The notes: generated by a model not told the origin, from the sequence alone. Shown: positions 8,103 to 17,405, counted from the stretch's first letter. The stretch: 64,000 nucleotides of DNA from an uncultured Eubacteriales bacterium (GCA_934454845.1 CAKSGV010000001.1:1-64000); one strand, 5' to 3'. Made by a program: numbers and translations.

Positions 8103-9220
8103 ACGCTCTTCCCCGCATTCACAACAATTCCCAATGCTATAACAAAAAGTCCCGATATAAGAAGTAAAATAGCAAATAAGACCGATAAGACCGAATCTAT
8201 CGCCTTTAAAAGAGAAGTTATTTTAGGAAGCGCAAATGTTTCGCTTACCGCGATACTCAATAAAAAACATCCTCTGAGCATTGCCACCTGTAAAAGCACC
8301 GGTAAAACGGTAAAAACCAGCGCCGCTACCGCGTACGCTCCTACAGACGACCTCACAAGCGAAACCGATGCCGCAACTGTTGATGCCGCCTCCGCAAGTG
8401 CAGGACCTGCAACCGGAACGCAGGTCCCGACAATAAATTTAGCGGTTTTAAGCCCCACGGTATCCGAAGCGGAGCTGATAACTGTCTGAATTCCTAATAT
8501 CCCCAAAAAAAGCGTGGAAACAAGAGAAAGTATCCAAAGCGCCGCCTTTTTTAATACCGCAGGCAGGCTTGATCTCTCTGTAAGCGGGGAAAAAGAACTG
8601 CTTATAAAGAGTGCCGAAAAGCCGCTGATAATAGGTAATATAAGATAGGTGCAAGCGGCGTTTACAGCTTGTGTGGCGCCAAGCAGCAGAGCGCCCGAGG
8701 CGGCAGAAGTGGCGGTTTTCCCCGAAACTGCGACAATAGCCGTGAAAACAGGAATAAATGCAAACATAAAATCCGAAACCGCTTTTATCGAAGACACCGC
8801 CGCAGACGCGGCGGACATAACATCGCCTATTCCCGCCGCCGCTATTGCAAGAACACCCGCCAGCACTGCCGCCGTACTCTGATCGCCGCCTTTTTTTAAA
8901 GCGTCTGCCGCGGCGACGGCAAGAATTATACCCGTTATCAGAAAAAATATTTTAATCGGACCTTTTATTCCTTCTTTTAAAAAATCTGTAATATGTACGA
9001 TAAATTCCTTAGGAGTAAGAGACGAAGAGAATTTTCCGTTTTCAAGTTTTAAAGAAAAATCTTCAAGATATTTTTTTGTTTCCTCGCTTAAAGAATTTTT
9101 AAGTTCCTCAGTTTTAAAAATATCATAATTTTCGTCATTTGCCGTTTCGGCAAATGACGTAATTCCCGGCAAAAAGAGGAGTGCCAAAAAAACTACTGCC
9201 GAAAATATAATTTTTTTCAT
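8099..9220 (-). CDS. spoIIIAE: Stage III sporulation protein AE
   Basis: A 373-residue polytopic membrane protein that starts with a signal-like MKKIIFSAVVFLALLF segment and an Ala-type cleavage region. Many small-residue-rich membrane helices follow, including GALLLGATQAVNAACTY, typical of SpoIIIAE. I place the start at 9220 because a GGAGG lies upstream and the ATG overlaps the spoIIIAD stop (ATGA); a longer reading begins inside spoIIIAD. SpoIIIAE is the largest membrane component of the mother-cell channel. Confidence 0.92.
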   Translation of the reverse strand: MKKIIFSAVVFLALLFLPGITSFAETANDENYDIFKTEELKNSLSEETKKYLEDFSLKLENGKFSSSLTPKEFIVHITDFLKEGIKGPIKIFFLITGIILAVAAADALKKGGDQSTAAVLAGVLAIAAAGIGDVMSAASAAVSSIKAVSDFMFAFIPVFTAIVAVSGKTATSAASGALLLGATQAVNAACTYLILPIISGFSALFISSSFSPLTERSSLPAVLKKAALWILSLVSTLFLGILGIQTVISSASDTVGLKTAKFIVGTCVPVAGPALAEAASTVAASVSLVRSSVGAYAVAALVFTVLPVLLQVAMLRGCFLLSIAVSETFALPKITSLLKAIDSVLSVLFAILLLISGLFVIALGIVVNAGKSV

Positions 9221-9612
9221 CCCTTTGCAACCTCCAGTGCGGTTTTTAGGAGCATTATTATCATCGGAACGCAGAGCGCAAAAACAGCACACTTTCCCGC
9301 AAGCTCGGCTTTAAGGGCTAAGGCTGTTTGTCCGCAGTCCCGGCAGGTATCTGCGGCAAAAGCCGAAATATATGATATTCCCACGGCTTTTAAAACAGTT
9401 TTTAAAAGTTCCGGTTCAAAAGAGGTCTTAAAAAACAGAGCCTTTATATCTTCTACATAAGGTTTAAAGCCGTTTAAAATCATAAGCACGGCAATCACAG
9501 AGCCTGAAATTGCCACGGTCAAAGCAAGCTCCGGTCTGTAGCTTTTCAAAAAAACGGTGCATAAAAGCGTAACGATAACCACAGCTGTTACATTTAAAAA
9601 ATAATCGCTCAC
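9217..9612 (-). CDS. spoIIIAD: Stage III sporulation protein AD
   Basis: A 131-residue protein with four predicted membrane segments and the family stretch AFAADTCRDCGQTALA (about residues 80-95). The start is GTG at 9612, overlapping the end of spoIIIAC. With SpoIIIAC it forms the small membrane pair of the spoIIIA complex, resembling type III secretion export components. Confidence 0.92.
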   Translation of the reverse strand: MSDYFLNVTAVVIVTLLCTVFLKSYRPELALTVAISGSVIAVLMILNGFKPYVEDIKALFFKTSFEPELLKTVLKAVGISYISAFAADTCRDCGQTALALKAELAGKCAVFALCVPMIIMLLKTALEVAKG

Positions 9613-9803
9613 AGTCCGAACAGCCCTTTTATCTCGGAGAAAAGATCCGCTATGGCTCCCACTATCATCATTAAAACAACCACAAGTCCCGCAAGAGTGG
9701 TGAGCATTGCCTGCTCCTCTCTTCCCGATCTCACAAGCAGCTGATGTAAAACCGTGACTATTATTCCGATTGCGGCAATTTTAAAAATAAAATCAACATC
9801 CAT
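9609..9803 (-). CDS. spoIIIAC: Stage III sporulation protein AC
   Basis: A 64-residue protein with two membrane helices, close to the usual 65-68 residues. The start MDVDFIFKIAAIG at 9803 is chosen because AAAGGA stands nine bases upstream; the longer reading runs into the end of spoIIIAB. It overlaps spoIIIAD by four bases. Confidence 0.92.
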   Translation of the reverse strand: MDVDFIFKIAAIGIIVTVLHQLLVRSGREEQAMLTTLAGLVVVLMMIVGAIADLFSEIKGLFGL

Positions 9804-9816
9804 TACTTTTTTCCTT

Positions 9817-10266
9817 TCAGATAAATAATATGCAAAGTAAAAGCCCTGCGCAAAAGCCGAGAGTTTTAAATAAAGAAGCGTTTTTCTCCTCCTCTTTAAC
9901 GGCAGATTCATACTGAATTTTTATAAGAGAGGCGGTAAGTTCAAGGTTTTTAAGCTCTTTTTCGGTATTTTCTCTTCCGAAACCCGAAAAATAAGAATCA
10001 AGAATTTTTTTATCATCTAGGTTTAGACCTGCCTGCGATATTGAAATTTCACCGTTTTTATCAGTTATGATAACATCTTTAAAGCTTTCTTCAATTATCC
10101 TTTTTCGGTCGGCTCCGCCTCTTTTAAGCCTGCACGCGGCTTTATCAAATCCTAAGGAAATATCATTTAAGACCTTTTTTCTTTTATAGAATTTCCCCGA
10201 AGCCGAAATTCCGCACAGAGCGCAGGCGGAAAATATTAAAAGACAGCCTATAATTTTTAAAGTCAA
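9817..10266 (-). CDS. spoIIIAB: Stage III sporulation protein AB
   Basis: A 149-residue protein, within the normal size, with an N-terminal membrane segment (about 4-20), a helical soluble middle with two R-rich stretches, and a C-terminal membrane segment. It resembles type II secretion GspF-like cytoplasmic domains in the family literature. It sits three bases after spoIIIAA and is co-transcribed with it. Confidence 0.88.
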   Translation of the reverse strand: MTLKIIGCLLIFSACALCGISASGKFYKRKKVLNDISLGFDKAACRLKRGGADRKRIIEESFKDVIITDKNGEISISQAGLNLDDKKILDSYFSGFGRENTEKELKNLELTASLIKIQYESAVKEEEKNASLFKTLGFCAGLLLCILFI

Positions 10267-10269
10267 AAA

Positions 10270-11157
10270 TCACACTTCCTTTGCGGATATTAAAAGCGGT
10301 TTTTCTTTATGCCCGACGCTTAAAAGCACTATATTTTTGATCGCTCCGGAAATTATCAATTCTTTTACCGTTTTTCTCGATCTTAAATCCTCAATATTGC
10401 CTGCGTGAACGCTTGTCATTACACAAACTCCGCAATTAAAGCATTCTCTTACCGACCGCGCCTGATCAAGATTGCCTATCTCATCAAAGATCACAACCTG
10501 CGGATAAAGAGTTCTTATTGCCATTTCAATGCCTTTTGCCTTATCCGCAATTCTTAAAATATCGCAGTTTTCTCCGGATTTACCGTCAATTCTGCAAAGC
10601 TCGTTTCTTGAATCAATGACCGTTACTCTTTTTGAGTTTTTGCCGCACGAAAGTCTTCTTACGGCGTCTTTTAAAAATGTGGTCTTTCCGCTGCCCGGAG
10701 GACCTGCAACAAGCAATCCCGATAAAAGCACCTCTTCGTCGATATCTATAGACGCATTATTTATATCCTTTGCTATCCTGATATTAAGAGATGTGATATC
10801 GGTAACATCGCCGTTATCAAGAAAAGTTCCGCCGATTCCGACGCGGTGGCCGCCCTCAAGAGTGATAAAACCCCTTTTTGCTTCCGAATCGTGAGAGAAA
10901 ACAGAATTTTCGCAAAGCATATAATAAGAATTATCAATTTCTTCTTTACTTACTTTAAGACAATTTTTCGAAGAAAAGCGAGAGGCGCCGCCGTCTTCAT
11001 TAATAAAGAAAGTGCTTGCTCCTATAGTTAAAGCAAGAGAGCCATTTTCCCTGAGTCTTATTTCCTCCGCGTTGTTTAAAAAAAGACTGCATTTTTTAAG
11101 CGCCGCAGATATTCTCTCGGGTAATTTCCGCAAGATTTTTTCATAGTCTTCTTTCAT
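10270..11157 (-). CDS. spoIIIAA: Stage III sporulation protein AA (ATPase)
   Basis: A 295-residue AAA-type ATPase. Walker A is VAGPPGSGKTTFLKD, Walker B is VVIFDEIGN, followed by a conserved SVHAGN motif that acts as sensor. SpoIIIAA is a cytoplasmic secretion-type ATPase needed for channel activity. The start at 11157 is supported by GGAAGAGG a few bases upstream; the longer reading has no such site and enters the promoter. It is the first gene of the complete spoIIIAA-AH operon. Confidence 0.93.
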   Translation of the reverse strand: MKEDYEKILRKLPERISAALKKCSLFLNNAEEIRLRENGSLALTIGASTFFINEDGGASRFSSKNCLKVSKEEIDNSYYMLCENSVFSHDSEAKRGFITLEGGHRVGIGGTFLDNGDVTDITSLNIRIAKDINNASIDIDEEVLLSGLLVAGPPGSGKTTFLKDAVRRLSCGKNSKRVTVIDSRNELCRIDGKSGENCDILRIADKAKGIEMAIRTLYPQVVIFDEIGNLDQARSVRECFNCGVCVMTSVHAGNIEDLRSRKTVKELIISGAIKNIVLLSVGHKEKPLLISAKEV

Positions 11158-11186
11158 TTTGCCTCTTCCTTTCGGGCTTGTACTAA

Positions 11187-11215
11187 AGACTATGAGGGGC
11201 AAGTCCCGAATATAA
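11187..11215 (-). promoter_or_regulatory. Sigma-E-like promoter of the spoIIIA operon
   Basis: On the minus strand TTATATT (11209-11215) is followed after 14 bases by CATAGTCT (11187-11194). This fits the Bacillus sigma-E pattern (KMATATT, 14-15 bases, CATACANT) with mismatches. spoIIIA is a known sigma-E operon, so position and spacing agree. Confidence 0.55.
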
Positions 11216-11216
11216 C

Positions 11217-11260
11217 AAAAAATGATCCGAAAAAATAAAATTTCCGAATCATTTTTATGT
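11217..11260 (-). terminator. Imperfect terminator hairpin between spoIIIA and yebC
   Basis: AAAAATGATCCG-like and CGAATCATTTTT arms form a stem with one or two mismatches and A/T runs on both sides. It would end the leftward yebC transcript just before the spoIIIA promoter. Confidence 0.55.
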
Positions 11261-11314
11261 TAATTGTATATTATTTATTATGTTATTTTTTTAAACATAA
11301 AATGTCAAAAGCCT

Positions 11315-12046
11315 TTATTCTTCGGGCATTTCCCAGTTATGCCAGATTGCCTGAACATCGTCATTTTCCTCTAACATATCGATAAGCTTTTCCATTTTAT
11401 CTCTTGACTCCTGATCATCAATAGAAGTCATCGTAGTGGGGATATACTGCACCTCGGCTGAAAGAAATGAAAATCCTTTTTCCTCCAAAGCGTCTCTGAC
11501 CTTGCCGAGATCGTTCGGATCTGTAGAGATCTCGAAAACATCGCCGTCAAACTCAAAATCCTCGGCGCCTGCTTCCAAAGCAGCTTCCATAACCTCGTCT
11601 TCATCGTGACCCTCACCCTCGATCTCGATTATGCCTTTCCTCTCAAACATAAACATAACAGAGCCGCTCTGACCTAAATTTCCTCCGCATTTATCGAAGT
11701 AATGCCTTACATCGCCTGCGGTGCGGTTGCGGTTATCCGTGAGTGCTTCTACTACAACTGCAACTCCGCTCGGACCGTAGCCCTCATAAATAAGCTCTTC
11801 ATATTCGCTTCCACCCTGCTCGCCTGCGGCCTTTTTAATAATTCTCTCAATATTATCATTAGGCACATTGGCGGCTTTAGCCTTAGCGACAGCGTCTTTA
11901 AGGCGGCTGTTTTCATTCATGTTAGGGCCGCCCTGTTTTACTATAACAGATATTTCTTTACCGATTTTGGTAAATATTTTTGCTTTGGCGGCGTCTGTCT
12001 TTTCCTTTTTTCTTTTGATATTATTCCATTTTGAATGTCCTGACAT
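11315..12046 (-). CDS. yebC: YebC/PmpR family protein
   Basis: A 243-residue protein starting MSGHSKWNNIKRKKE, the invariant YebC/TACO1 N-terminus, followed by GGPNMNENSRL, YEGYGPSGVAVVVE and TDNRNRTAGDVRH. Older annotation calls the family transcriptional regulators; newer work links members to translation of proline-rich stretches on the ribosome. It is downstream of dusB on the same strand with a 33-base gap, so the two may share a transcript. Confidence 0.95.
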   Translation of the reverse strand: MSGHSKWNNIKRKKEKTDAAKAKIFTKIGKEISVIVKQGGPNMNENSRLKDAVAKAKAANVPNDNIERIIKKAAGEQGGSEYEELIYEGYGPSGVAVVVEALTDNRNRTAGDVRHYFDKCGGNLGQSGSVMFMFERKGIIEIEGEGHDEDEVMEAALEAGAEDFEFDGDVFEISTDPNDLGKVRDALEEKGFSFLSAEVQYIPTTMTSIDDQESRDKMEKLIDMLEENDDVQAIWHNWEMPEE

Positions 12047-12079
12047 ATTGTATTCCTTCTTTCAAGCTTTATTATTCTA

Positions 12080-13048
12080 TCATAACAACGCGTTTTGTTC
12101 AAGTGCTTTTTCGCATATCCTTTTTGCATCTTCAAAAGAGGTTACTTCCCCGCATTCCCGCCTTAACGCCGCAGCGCCCCGGATACCGCAAATATACCAC
12201 GCTAAATGCTTTCTCGATTCAAGCACCGCAATATGAGGATCTTTATATTTTTCCATAAGTTTTATCTGTTCAAGGCAAACTTTAAGCCGAAATTCAAGCG
12301 TGGGAGGAGTATAAGTTCTTCCCTCAAAAGCCGCGTTTATTTCTTCAAAAATAAAAGGATTTCCTCTTGCCGCTCTGCCGACCGTTAAAAAATCGCATTT
12401 TGTAAAAGAAAGCATATCTTCAGCCGATTTTGCGTCGGTGATATCGCCGTTTGCTATAACCGGAATATTGACCGATTCTTTTACCTTTTTTATTGTTTCT
12501 CTGTCAACGGGCGGAGCATACATCTGCGCGCGTGTTCTTCCGTGAACGGTTATTGCCGCGGCGCCTGCCTGCTCGCACATCACGGCTAATTTCGGAGCGG
12601 TGATATGCTCATGATCGATTCCCGTGCGCATTTTGACTGTTACGGGGATCTTTACCGCGTTTACTACCCGGTTTACAATTTCCGCCGCTTTTTCGGGATC
12701 TGCCATTAATGCGCTTCCGCCGCCGTTTCCCGCCACTTTCGGGGCAGGGCAACCCATATTTATATCAATAAAATCAGGTCCCTGATCCTCGGCATATTTT
12801 GCCGCAACAGCCATAATTTCAGGATCGCTGCCGAAAATCTGGGAAGCAAATGGAGCACCGTTTTTATCAGCGGAAATCAGCTCCTTTGATTTTTTATCTC
12901 CAAGGGATATTCCCTTGGCGCTCGTAAGCTCGCCGACAGTAAAAGCCGCGCCGAAATTTACGCATATTTCTCTCATTGCCCTATCCGCAACGCCTGCCAT
13001 AGGAGCGAGAGCACAATAATTTTTTATTTCGATTTTTCCTATTTTCAT
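12080..13048 (-). CDS. dusB: tRNA-dihydrouridine synthase (DusB-type)
   Basis: A 322-residue FMN enzyme that reduces uridine to dihydrouridine in tRNA D-loops. The TIM-barrel pattern LAPMAGVADRAMRE, the active-site IDINMGCPAPKV (catalytic Cys) and VKMRTGID are present, followed by ITVHGRTRAQMY and the phosphate-binding ANGDI. I choose ATG 13048 (MKIGKIEIKN) by family N-terminus. The promoter -10 ends at 13058, so transcription would begin within a few bases of this ATG, and there is no ribosome site: the mRNA is probably leaderless. An ATG at 13066 lies upstream of the -10 box and can be excluded. Confidence 0.93.
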   Translation of the reverse strand: MKIGKIEIKNYCALAPMAGVADRAMREICVNFGAAFTVGELTSAKGISLGDKKSKELISADKNGAPFASQIFGSDPEIMAVAAKYAEDQGPDFIDINMGCPAPKVAGNGGGSALMADPEKAAEIVNRVVNAVKIPVTVKMRTGIDHEHITAPKLAVMCEQAGAAAITVHGRTRAQMYAPPVDRETIKKVKESVNIPVIANGDITDAKSAEDMLSFTKCDFLTVGRAARGNPFIFEEINAAFEGRTYTPPTLEFRLKVCLEQIKLMEKYKDPHIAVLESRKHLAWYICGIRGAAALRRECGEVTSFEDAKRICEKALEQNALL

Positions 13049-13057
13049 AACTTTTAG

Positions 13058-13086
13058 ATTATACATTATAGCTTTCTAGTTGTCAA
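13058..13086 (-). promoter_or_regulatory. Consensus sigma-A promoter of dusB
   Basis: Minus-strand TTGACA (13081-13086), exactly 17 bases, TATAAT (13058-13063). Expected transcription start is around 13050, directly at the dusB ATG. Confidence 0.8.
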
Positions 13087-13102
13087 ATTTTAAAAATTAG
13101 TA

Positions 13103-13131
13103 GTGACAAATTGATAAAATAGTGGTAATAT
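13103..13131 (+). promoter_or_regulatory. Probable polA promoter
   Basis: GTGACA (13103-13108), 17-base spacer, TAATAT (13126-13131). The -10 is weak but the spacing is ideal, and it diverges from the dusB promoter. Confidence 0.4.
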
Positions 13132-13180
13132 TATATATATAATTTTTTATTATATAGTTTTTTATATAGGAGTTGCTATT

Positions 13181-15697
13181 TTGAAGCTTTTGGCGATTGA
13201 CGGAAACAGCCTTATTAACCGCGCTTTTTACGGAATAAAACTTCTTTCAACCAAAGACGGGAAATACACGAACGCAGTCTTCGGTTTTATAAATATTTTA
13301 AATAAGCTTATAGACACGGTTTCTCCCGATGGGGTCGCCGTGGCTTTCGATCTTAAAAAGCCGACTTTCAGACACGAAAAATATGCCGAATACAAGGCGG
13401 GCCGCCATACTATGCCCGAAGAGCTCAAAGATCAGTTCCCGATAGTGAAAGAATGGCTTAATGCCGCAGGATATTCCTGCATTGAGTGCGAAAGATACGA
13501 GGCTGACGATATTTTGGGCACCCTCTCCCTCGCCGCCGAAAAAAACGGAAACGAATGCGTTATTGCAACAGGCGACCGTGATTCTTTGCAGCTTGTTTCG
13601 GATAAAACGAATGTTTTGCTTGCAACTACGCGTATGGGAAAAACCGAGGTGACGGTATATACGCCAAAAGAGGTTAAAGCTAAATACGGACTTATTCCGA
13701 GCGAGCTTATAGACCTTAAAGCGCTTATGGGCGACAGCTCCGACAATATTAAGGGCGTTGCGGGCATAGGCGAAAAGACCGCTACCGACCTCATTTCTAA
13801 ATACCACAGCATTGATAACATCTATGAAAATTTAGATTCTCTTGATATTAAGCCCGGCATTAAAGCAAAGCTTGAAGCAGGAAAGGACAGCGCATATTTA
13901 AGCCTGTTTTTAGGCACTATCGACCGCAATGCACCTATCGATACCGATTTCAATTCCTATAAAATAAGGCCGTGCGACAAAGAGCATTTAAGCGTTTTGA
14001 TGACGGATCTTGAATTTTTCACGCTTATGAGCAAAATGGGAATAAAACCGAAATCAAATTCGCCTGAAGAGATAAAAAAAGAATATTCGGTTATTAAATA
14101 CTCCCCTGCTTTAAAAGGCGAGATCGATCTTATAGCAGGCGAGGAATTCGCCGCCTGCAACGGAGAAAACGTATTTTCACTCGATAAAGAAGAGGCAGCC
14201 GAAATTCTTAAAGACGGTAACATCAAAAAAAGAGTATATGATTCAAAATCGGTCTATAAAGCTTTTTCGGAGGCTAAAAACATCAGCTTTGACACTTCCC
14301 TTGCCGCTTATTTATTCAATCCCTCTTCAAACAACTATTCTCTTTCCCATTTAAGTGAAATTTTTTCTTTAGACGAAATAATTCTAAAAGGCGATGAGCA
14401 AAGCGACGCTTTAAAATCCGCCGCTATATTAAATGCGGTGAACGATATTTTAACCAAAAAGCTTGAAGAAAGCAACGAATTAAAACTTTTAAAGGAAATA
14501 GAAATTCCTCTTTCAAGAGTACTCGCTGAAATGGAGAAAACCGGATTTTTGGTAGACAGCGAAGGTCTTAAAGCAGAGGGCAAAGAGCTTGATATAAAAA
14601 TAGCAGAGCTTAAAAAGGAAATATTCTCGCTTTCAGGCTGCGAATTCAATATCAACTCACCTAAACAACTAGGAGAAATTCTTTTTGAAAAGCTTTTACT
14701 CCCCTCCAAAAAAAAGACAAAAAGCGGATACAGCACATCTGCCGATGTGCTTGAATCTTTGAAATATGACTATCCGATAGTAAAAAAAATTCTTGCCTAC
14801 CGCAGACTTACAAAGCTTAAATCTACCTATTGCGACGGACTTTTAAACGCTGTGGCGCAAGACGGAAGAATTCACACAACTTTTAATCAGACCGAAACGC
14901 GGACAGGCAGAATAAGCTCGCTTGAGCCGAATTTGCAGAATATTCCCGTTAAAACCGAAGAGGGCAGAAAATTAAGAAAGTATTTTATTGCTAAAGACGG
15001 ATATGTTCTTTGCGACGCGGATTATTCTCAGATAGAATTAAGAGTCCTTGCTGATATGGCTGACGACAAGGCTATGATAGAGGCATTCAATTCCGATGAA
15101 GATATTCACACCGCGACTGCCTCGGAGGTTTTCAATATTCCGAAGAGTATGGTCTTGCCGATTATGAGAAGCAGGGCAAAAGCCGTGAATTTCGGAATTG
15201 TTTACGGTATCGGCGCTTTCTCTCTTGCAAAGGACATCGGAGTAACACGCGCAGAGGCGGACAGGTATATAAAAAATTATCTTGAAACCTACAAGGGAGT
15301 TTCCGATTATATGGAAAACGCTATAAAAGAGGCGGAAGAAAACGGATATGTTACCACTCTTTTCGGCAGAAGAAGATATCTCCCCGAGCTTTCCTCCTCA
15401 AATCGGAATATAAAAGCTTTCGGCGAAAGAGTCGCAAGAAACGCGCCTATTCAGGGCACGGGGGCAGACATAATAAAGATCGCTATGATAAGGGTTTTTG
15501 AAACTCTTAAAAAGGAAGTTCCGAGCGCCAAACTTATTTTGCAGGTACACGACGAATTGATAGTGGAAGCAAAGGCGGAAGACGCAAAAAAGGTCTGCGA
15601 AATATTAGAACGCGAAATGAGATCTGCCGCAAAACTTAAGGTGGAGCTTAAAAGCGAAGCCCACAGCGGAAAAAATTGGTTGGAGGCAAAAGGATAA
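13181..15697 (+). CDS. polA: DNA polymerase I
   Basis: An 838-residue family A polymerase. The N-terminal 5' nuclease (about 1-290) is intact: AIDGNSLINRAFYG, ADDILGTL, TGDRDSLQLV and GDSSDNIKGVAGIGEKTA. The central 3'-5' exonuclease domain (about 300-430) is shortened and I see no DxE active-site motif, so proofreading is probably lost, as in Taq-type enzymes. The polymerase part carries DADYSQIELR (motif A), RSRAKAVNFGIVYG (motif B) and QVHDELIVEA (motif C). The start is TTG at 13181, with AGGAG eight bases upstream. It heads a run of rightward genes. Confidence 0.97.
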   Translation: MKLLAIDGNSLINRAFYGIKLLSTKDGKYTNAVFGFINILNKLIDTVSPDGVAVAFDLKKPTFRHEKYAEYKAGRHTMPEELKDQFPIVKEWLNAAGYSCIECERYEADDILGTLSLAAEKNGNECVIATGDRDSLQLVSDKTNVLLATTRMGKTEVTVYTPKEVKAKYGLIPSELIDLKALMGDSSDNIKGVAGIGEKTATDLISKYHSIDNIYENLDSLDIKPGIKAKLEAGKDSAYLSLFLGTIDRNAPIDTDFNSYKIRPCDKEHLSVLMTDLEFFTLMSKMGIKPKSNSPEEIKKEYSVIKYSPALKGEIDLIAGEEFAACNGENVFSLDKEEAAEILKDGNIKKRVYDSKSVYKAFSEAKNISFDTSLAAYLFNPSSNNYSLSHLSEIFSLDEIILKGDEQSDALKSAAILNAVNDILTKKLEESNELKLLKEIEIPLSRVLAEMEKTGFLVDSEGLKAEGKELDIKIAELKKEIFSLSGCEFNINSPKQLGEILFEKLLLPSKKKTKSGYSTSADVLESLKYDYPIVKKILAYRRLTKLKSTYCDGLLNAVAQDGRIHTTFNQTETRTGRISSLEPNLQNIPVKTEEGRKLRKYFIAKDGYVLCDADYSQIELRVLADMADDKAMIEAFNSDEDIHTATASEVFNIPKSMVLPIMRSRAKAVNFGIVYGIGAFSLAKDIGVTRAEADRYIKNYLETYKGVSDYMENAIKEAEENGYVTTLFGRRRYLPELSSSNRNIKAFGERVARNAPIQGTGADIIKIAMIRVFETLKKEVPSAKLILQVHDELIVEAKAEDAKKVCEILEREMRSAAKLKVELKSEAHSGKNWLEAKG

Positions 15698-15698
15698 A

Positions 15699-16556
15699 AT
15701 GATAAAGAAACTTTATAAAGATTTTAATAAAAAGGCTGTAACATTCAGTTTCGACGACGGAGCAAGTGAGGATACAAGACTTTTATTTCTTTTTAATAAA
15801 TACGGATTTAAGGCGACATTTAATATAAGTTCCTTAAAATGCAACAACCCCTCTTTTACAATAACCGACGGAAATTCAAGCTATTGGGAAAATTCCGACG
15901 AAGTAAGGCAGTTTTTCTCAAACCACGAGATAGCCACCCATTCTCTTACGCATTTTAAGCCATCCGACGCAGATGAGGAAACCTGTGACAGGGAAATAAG
16001 GGAAGATATAAAGAATTTGGAAGAAATTACGGGTTATAAAATAAGAGGGTGCGCGGCGCCTTTCGGCGACTGCCCCGATAAATTTTTAAATGTGCTGAAA
16101 AAATACGGCATTGCCTATAACAGAACAGTATCAAGCACTTTCGATTTTTCTTTACCCGAAGATTTTCTTAAATGGAGTCCGACGGCGCATTTTTCATTCT
16201 GTGCGGACAGTCAGAAAAAACATCTTACAAACGATTTTTTAAATACAGATAAAGAACTTGCTCTGTTTTATATCTGGGGCCACAGCTTTGAAATGAGCAG
16301 GCTTGCGTGCAACAGAGAGAGATGGTGCGATGAAAAGCACAGATGGCAGGTTGTGGAAAACGAAATTTTTAAAAAGCTATCGGGAATAGACGGAATATGG
16401 TATGCAACAAATATTGAAATTTGCGATTACATCTCGGCGCTGAGAAAATCCGAGATTACAGATAACCGCATTAAAAACACTACCGAAACCGAGCTGTTTT
16501 TTGAAATTGACGGTAAAAATGTTTCAGTAAAGCCTGATTCCGAGGTTAAGTTTTAA
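15699..16556 (+). CDS. Polysaccharide deacetylase (NodB-like) family protein
   Basis: A 285-residue cytoplasmic-looking protein with no signal peptide. NodB motifs are visible: VTFSFDDGAS (catalytic/metal Asp), the metal-binding ATHSLTH, the CAAPFGD loop that replaces RxPxG, and a C-terminal YIWGHSFE histidine motif. It begins one base after the polA stop and abuts the next gene. The family removes N- or O-acetyl groups from sugars; without a signal peptide the substrate is likely intracellular and unknown. Confidence 0.82.
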   Translation: MIKKLYKDFNKKAVTFSFDDGASEDTRLLFLFNKYGFKATFNISSLKCNNPSFTITDGNSSYWENSDEVRQFFSNHEIATHSLTHFKPSDADEETCDREIREDIKNLEEITGYKIRGCAAPFGDCPDKFLNVLKKYGIAYNRTVSSTFDFSLPEDFLKWSPTAHFSFCADSQKKHLTNDFLNTDKELALFYIWGHSFEMSRLACNRERWCDEKHRWQVVENEIFKKLSGIDGIWYATNIEICDYISALRKSEITDNRIKNTTETELFFEIDGKNVSVKPDSEVKF

Positions 16557-17405
16557 ATGAAAGTCGTTTTCATATGCACGGGCAACACCTGCCGCTCGCC
16601 TATGGCGGAGGCATTGCTGAAATCTAAAAATTTAAGCGGACTTGAAATTTCAAGCGCAGGGCTCAGCGCATTCTGCGAGCCCGTTTGTGAAAAAGCGAAA
16701 AGCGCCGTTTTAAAACTCGGAGCGAAAATCACTAAATCGAATTCAAGCTTAGTTACTTATGACGATCTTAAAGCCGACAAATTAATTTGTATGAGTTTTT
16801 TTCATATGCAGGCCCTGCTCGAAGCGGGTGCAAAAAAAGAAAATGTTATAGTTTTAAGTAATGGCATTTCCGATCCTTTCGGCGGAACGCAGGAAATTTA
16901 CGATAATTGCGCAAAAGATATAAACGAGGCTATCGATATTCTTCTTTTCAGCGGATTTTTCGCGCCTTTTAAAATTTCTTTCGCTAAAGAAAACGACGCT
17001 TTAAATATTGAAACTTGCGAAAAAGATATATTTTCAAGACCGCTTAAAGAAAAATCCGTTATAGAATCATTAGAACATAACAGTGAATTTTTCAAAGCCG
17101 AGAAAAACTCGGAATTTGCAGGGCATATAGGAATAAGCACCGTTTTAAAAGAGGGGTGCATTTTCACGCTTGCCGTGAAAGAAAAATTCAGAAAGCAAAA
17201 CTGCGCGGCTCTGCTTTTAAACAGAGCTATCAAAAAAGCTTTCGATGAAAAGCTCGAATTTTTGACTTTGGAAGTGCGGTCTTCAAATAAAAACGCTGTT
17301 TCACTTTATGAAAAATTCGGATTTAAAATTGAGGGAAAAAGAAAAAATTTCTACGATTTACCTAAAGAAGACGCTATAATAATGACGAGAAGGTTTAATT
17401 TTTAA
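16557..17405 (+). CDS. Low-molecular-weight phosphatase fused to a GNAT acetyltransferase
   Basis: A 282-residue two-domain protein. Residues 1-135 are a low-molecular-weight protein Tyr/Arg phosphatase: VFICTGNTCRSPMAEALL holds the CX5R loop and SNGISDPFGG the catalytic DP loop. Residues about 140-282 are a GNAT domain ending in a RimI-like stretch, LEVRSSNKNAVSLYEKFGF. In the acetyl-CoA loop the usual RxxGxG/A reads RKQNCAA, so the first Gly is replaced by Asn. Its stop overlaps the tsaD start (TAATG). In many Firmicutes a free-standing rimI lies just before tsaD, so this looks like a rimI that fused to a YwlE-like phosphatase. Confidence 0.85.
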   Translation: MKVVFICTGNTCRSPMAEALLKSKNLSGLEISSAGLSAFCEPVCEKAKSAVLKLGAKITKSNSSLVTYDDLKADKLICMSFFHMQALLEAGAKKENVIVLSNGISDPFGGTQEIYDNCAKDINEAIDILLFSGFFAPFKISFAKENDALNIETCEKDIFSRPLKEKSVIESLEHNSEFFKAEKNSEFAGHIGISTVLKEGCIFTLAVKEKFRKQNCAALLLNRAIKKAFDEKLEFLTLEVRSSNKNAVSLYEKFGFKIEGKRKNFYDLPKEDAIIMTRRFNF

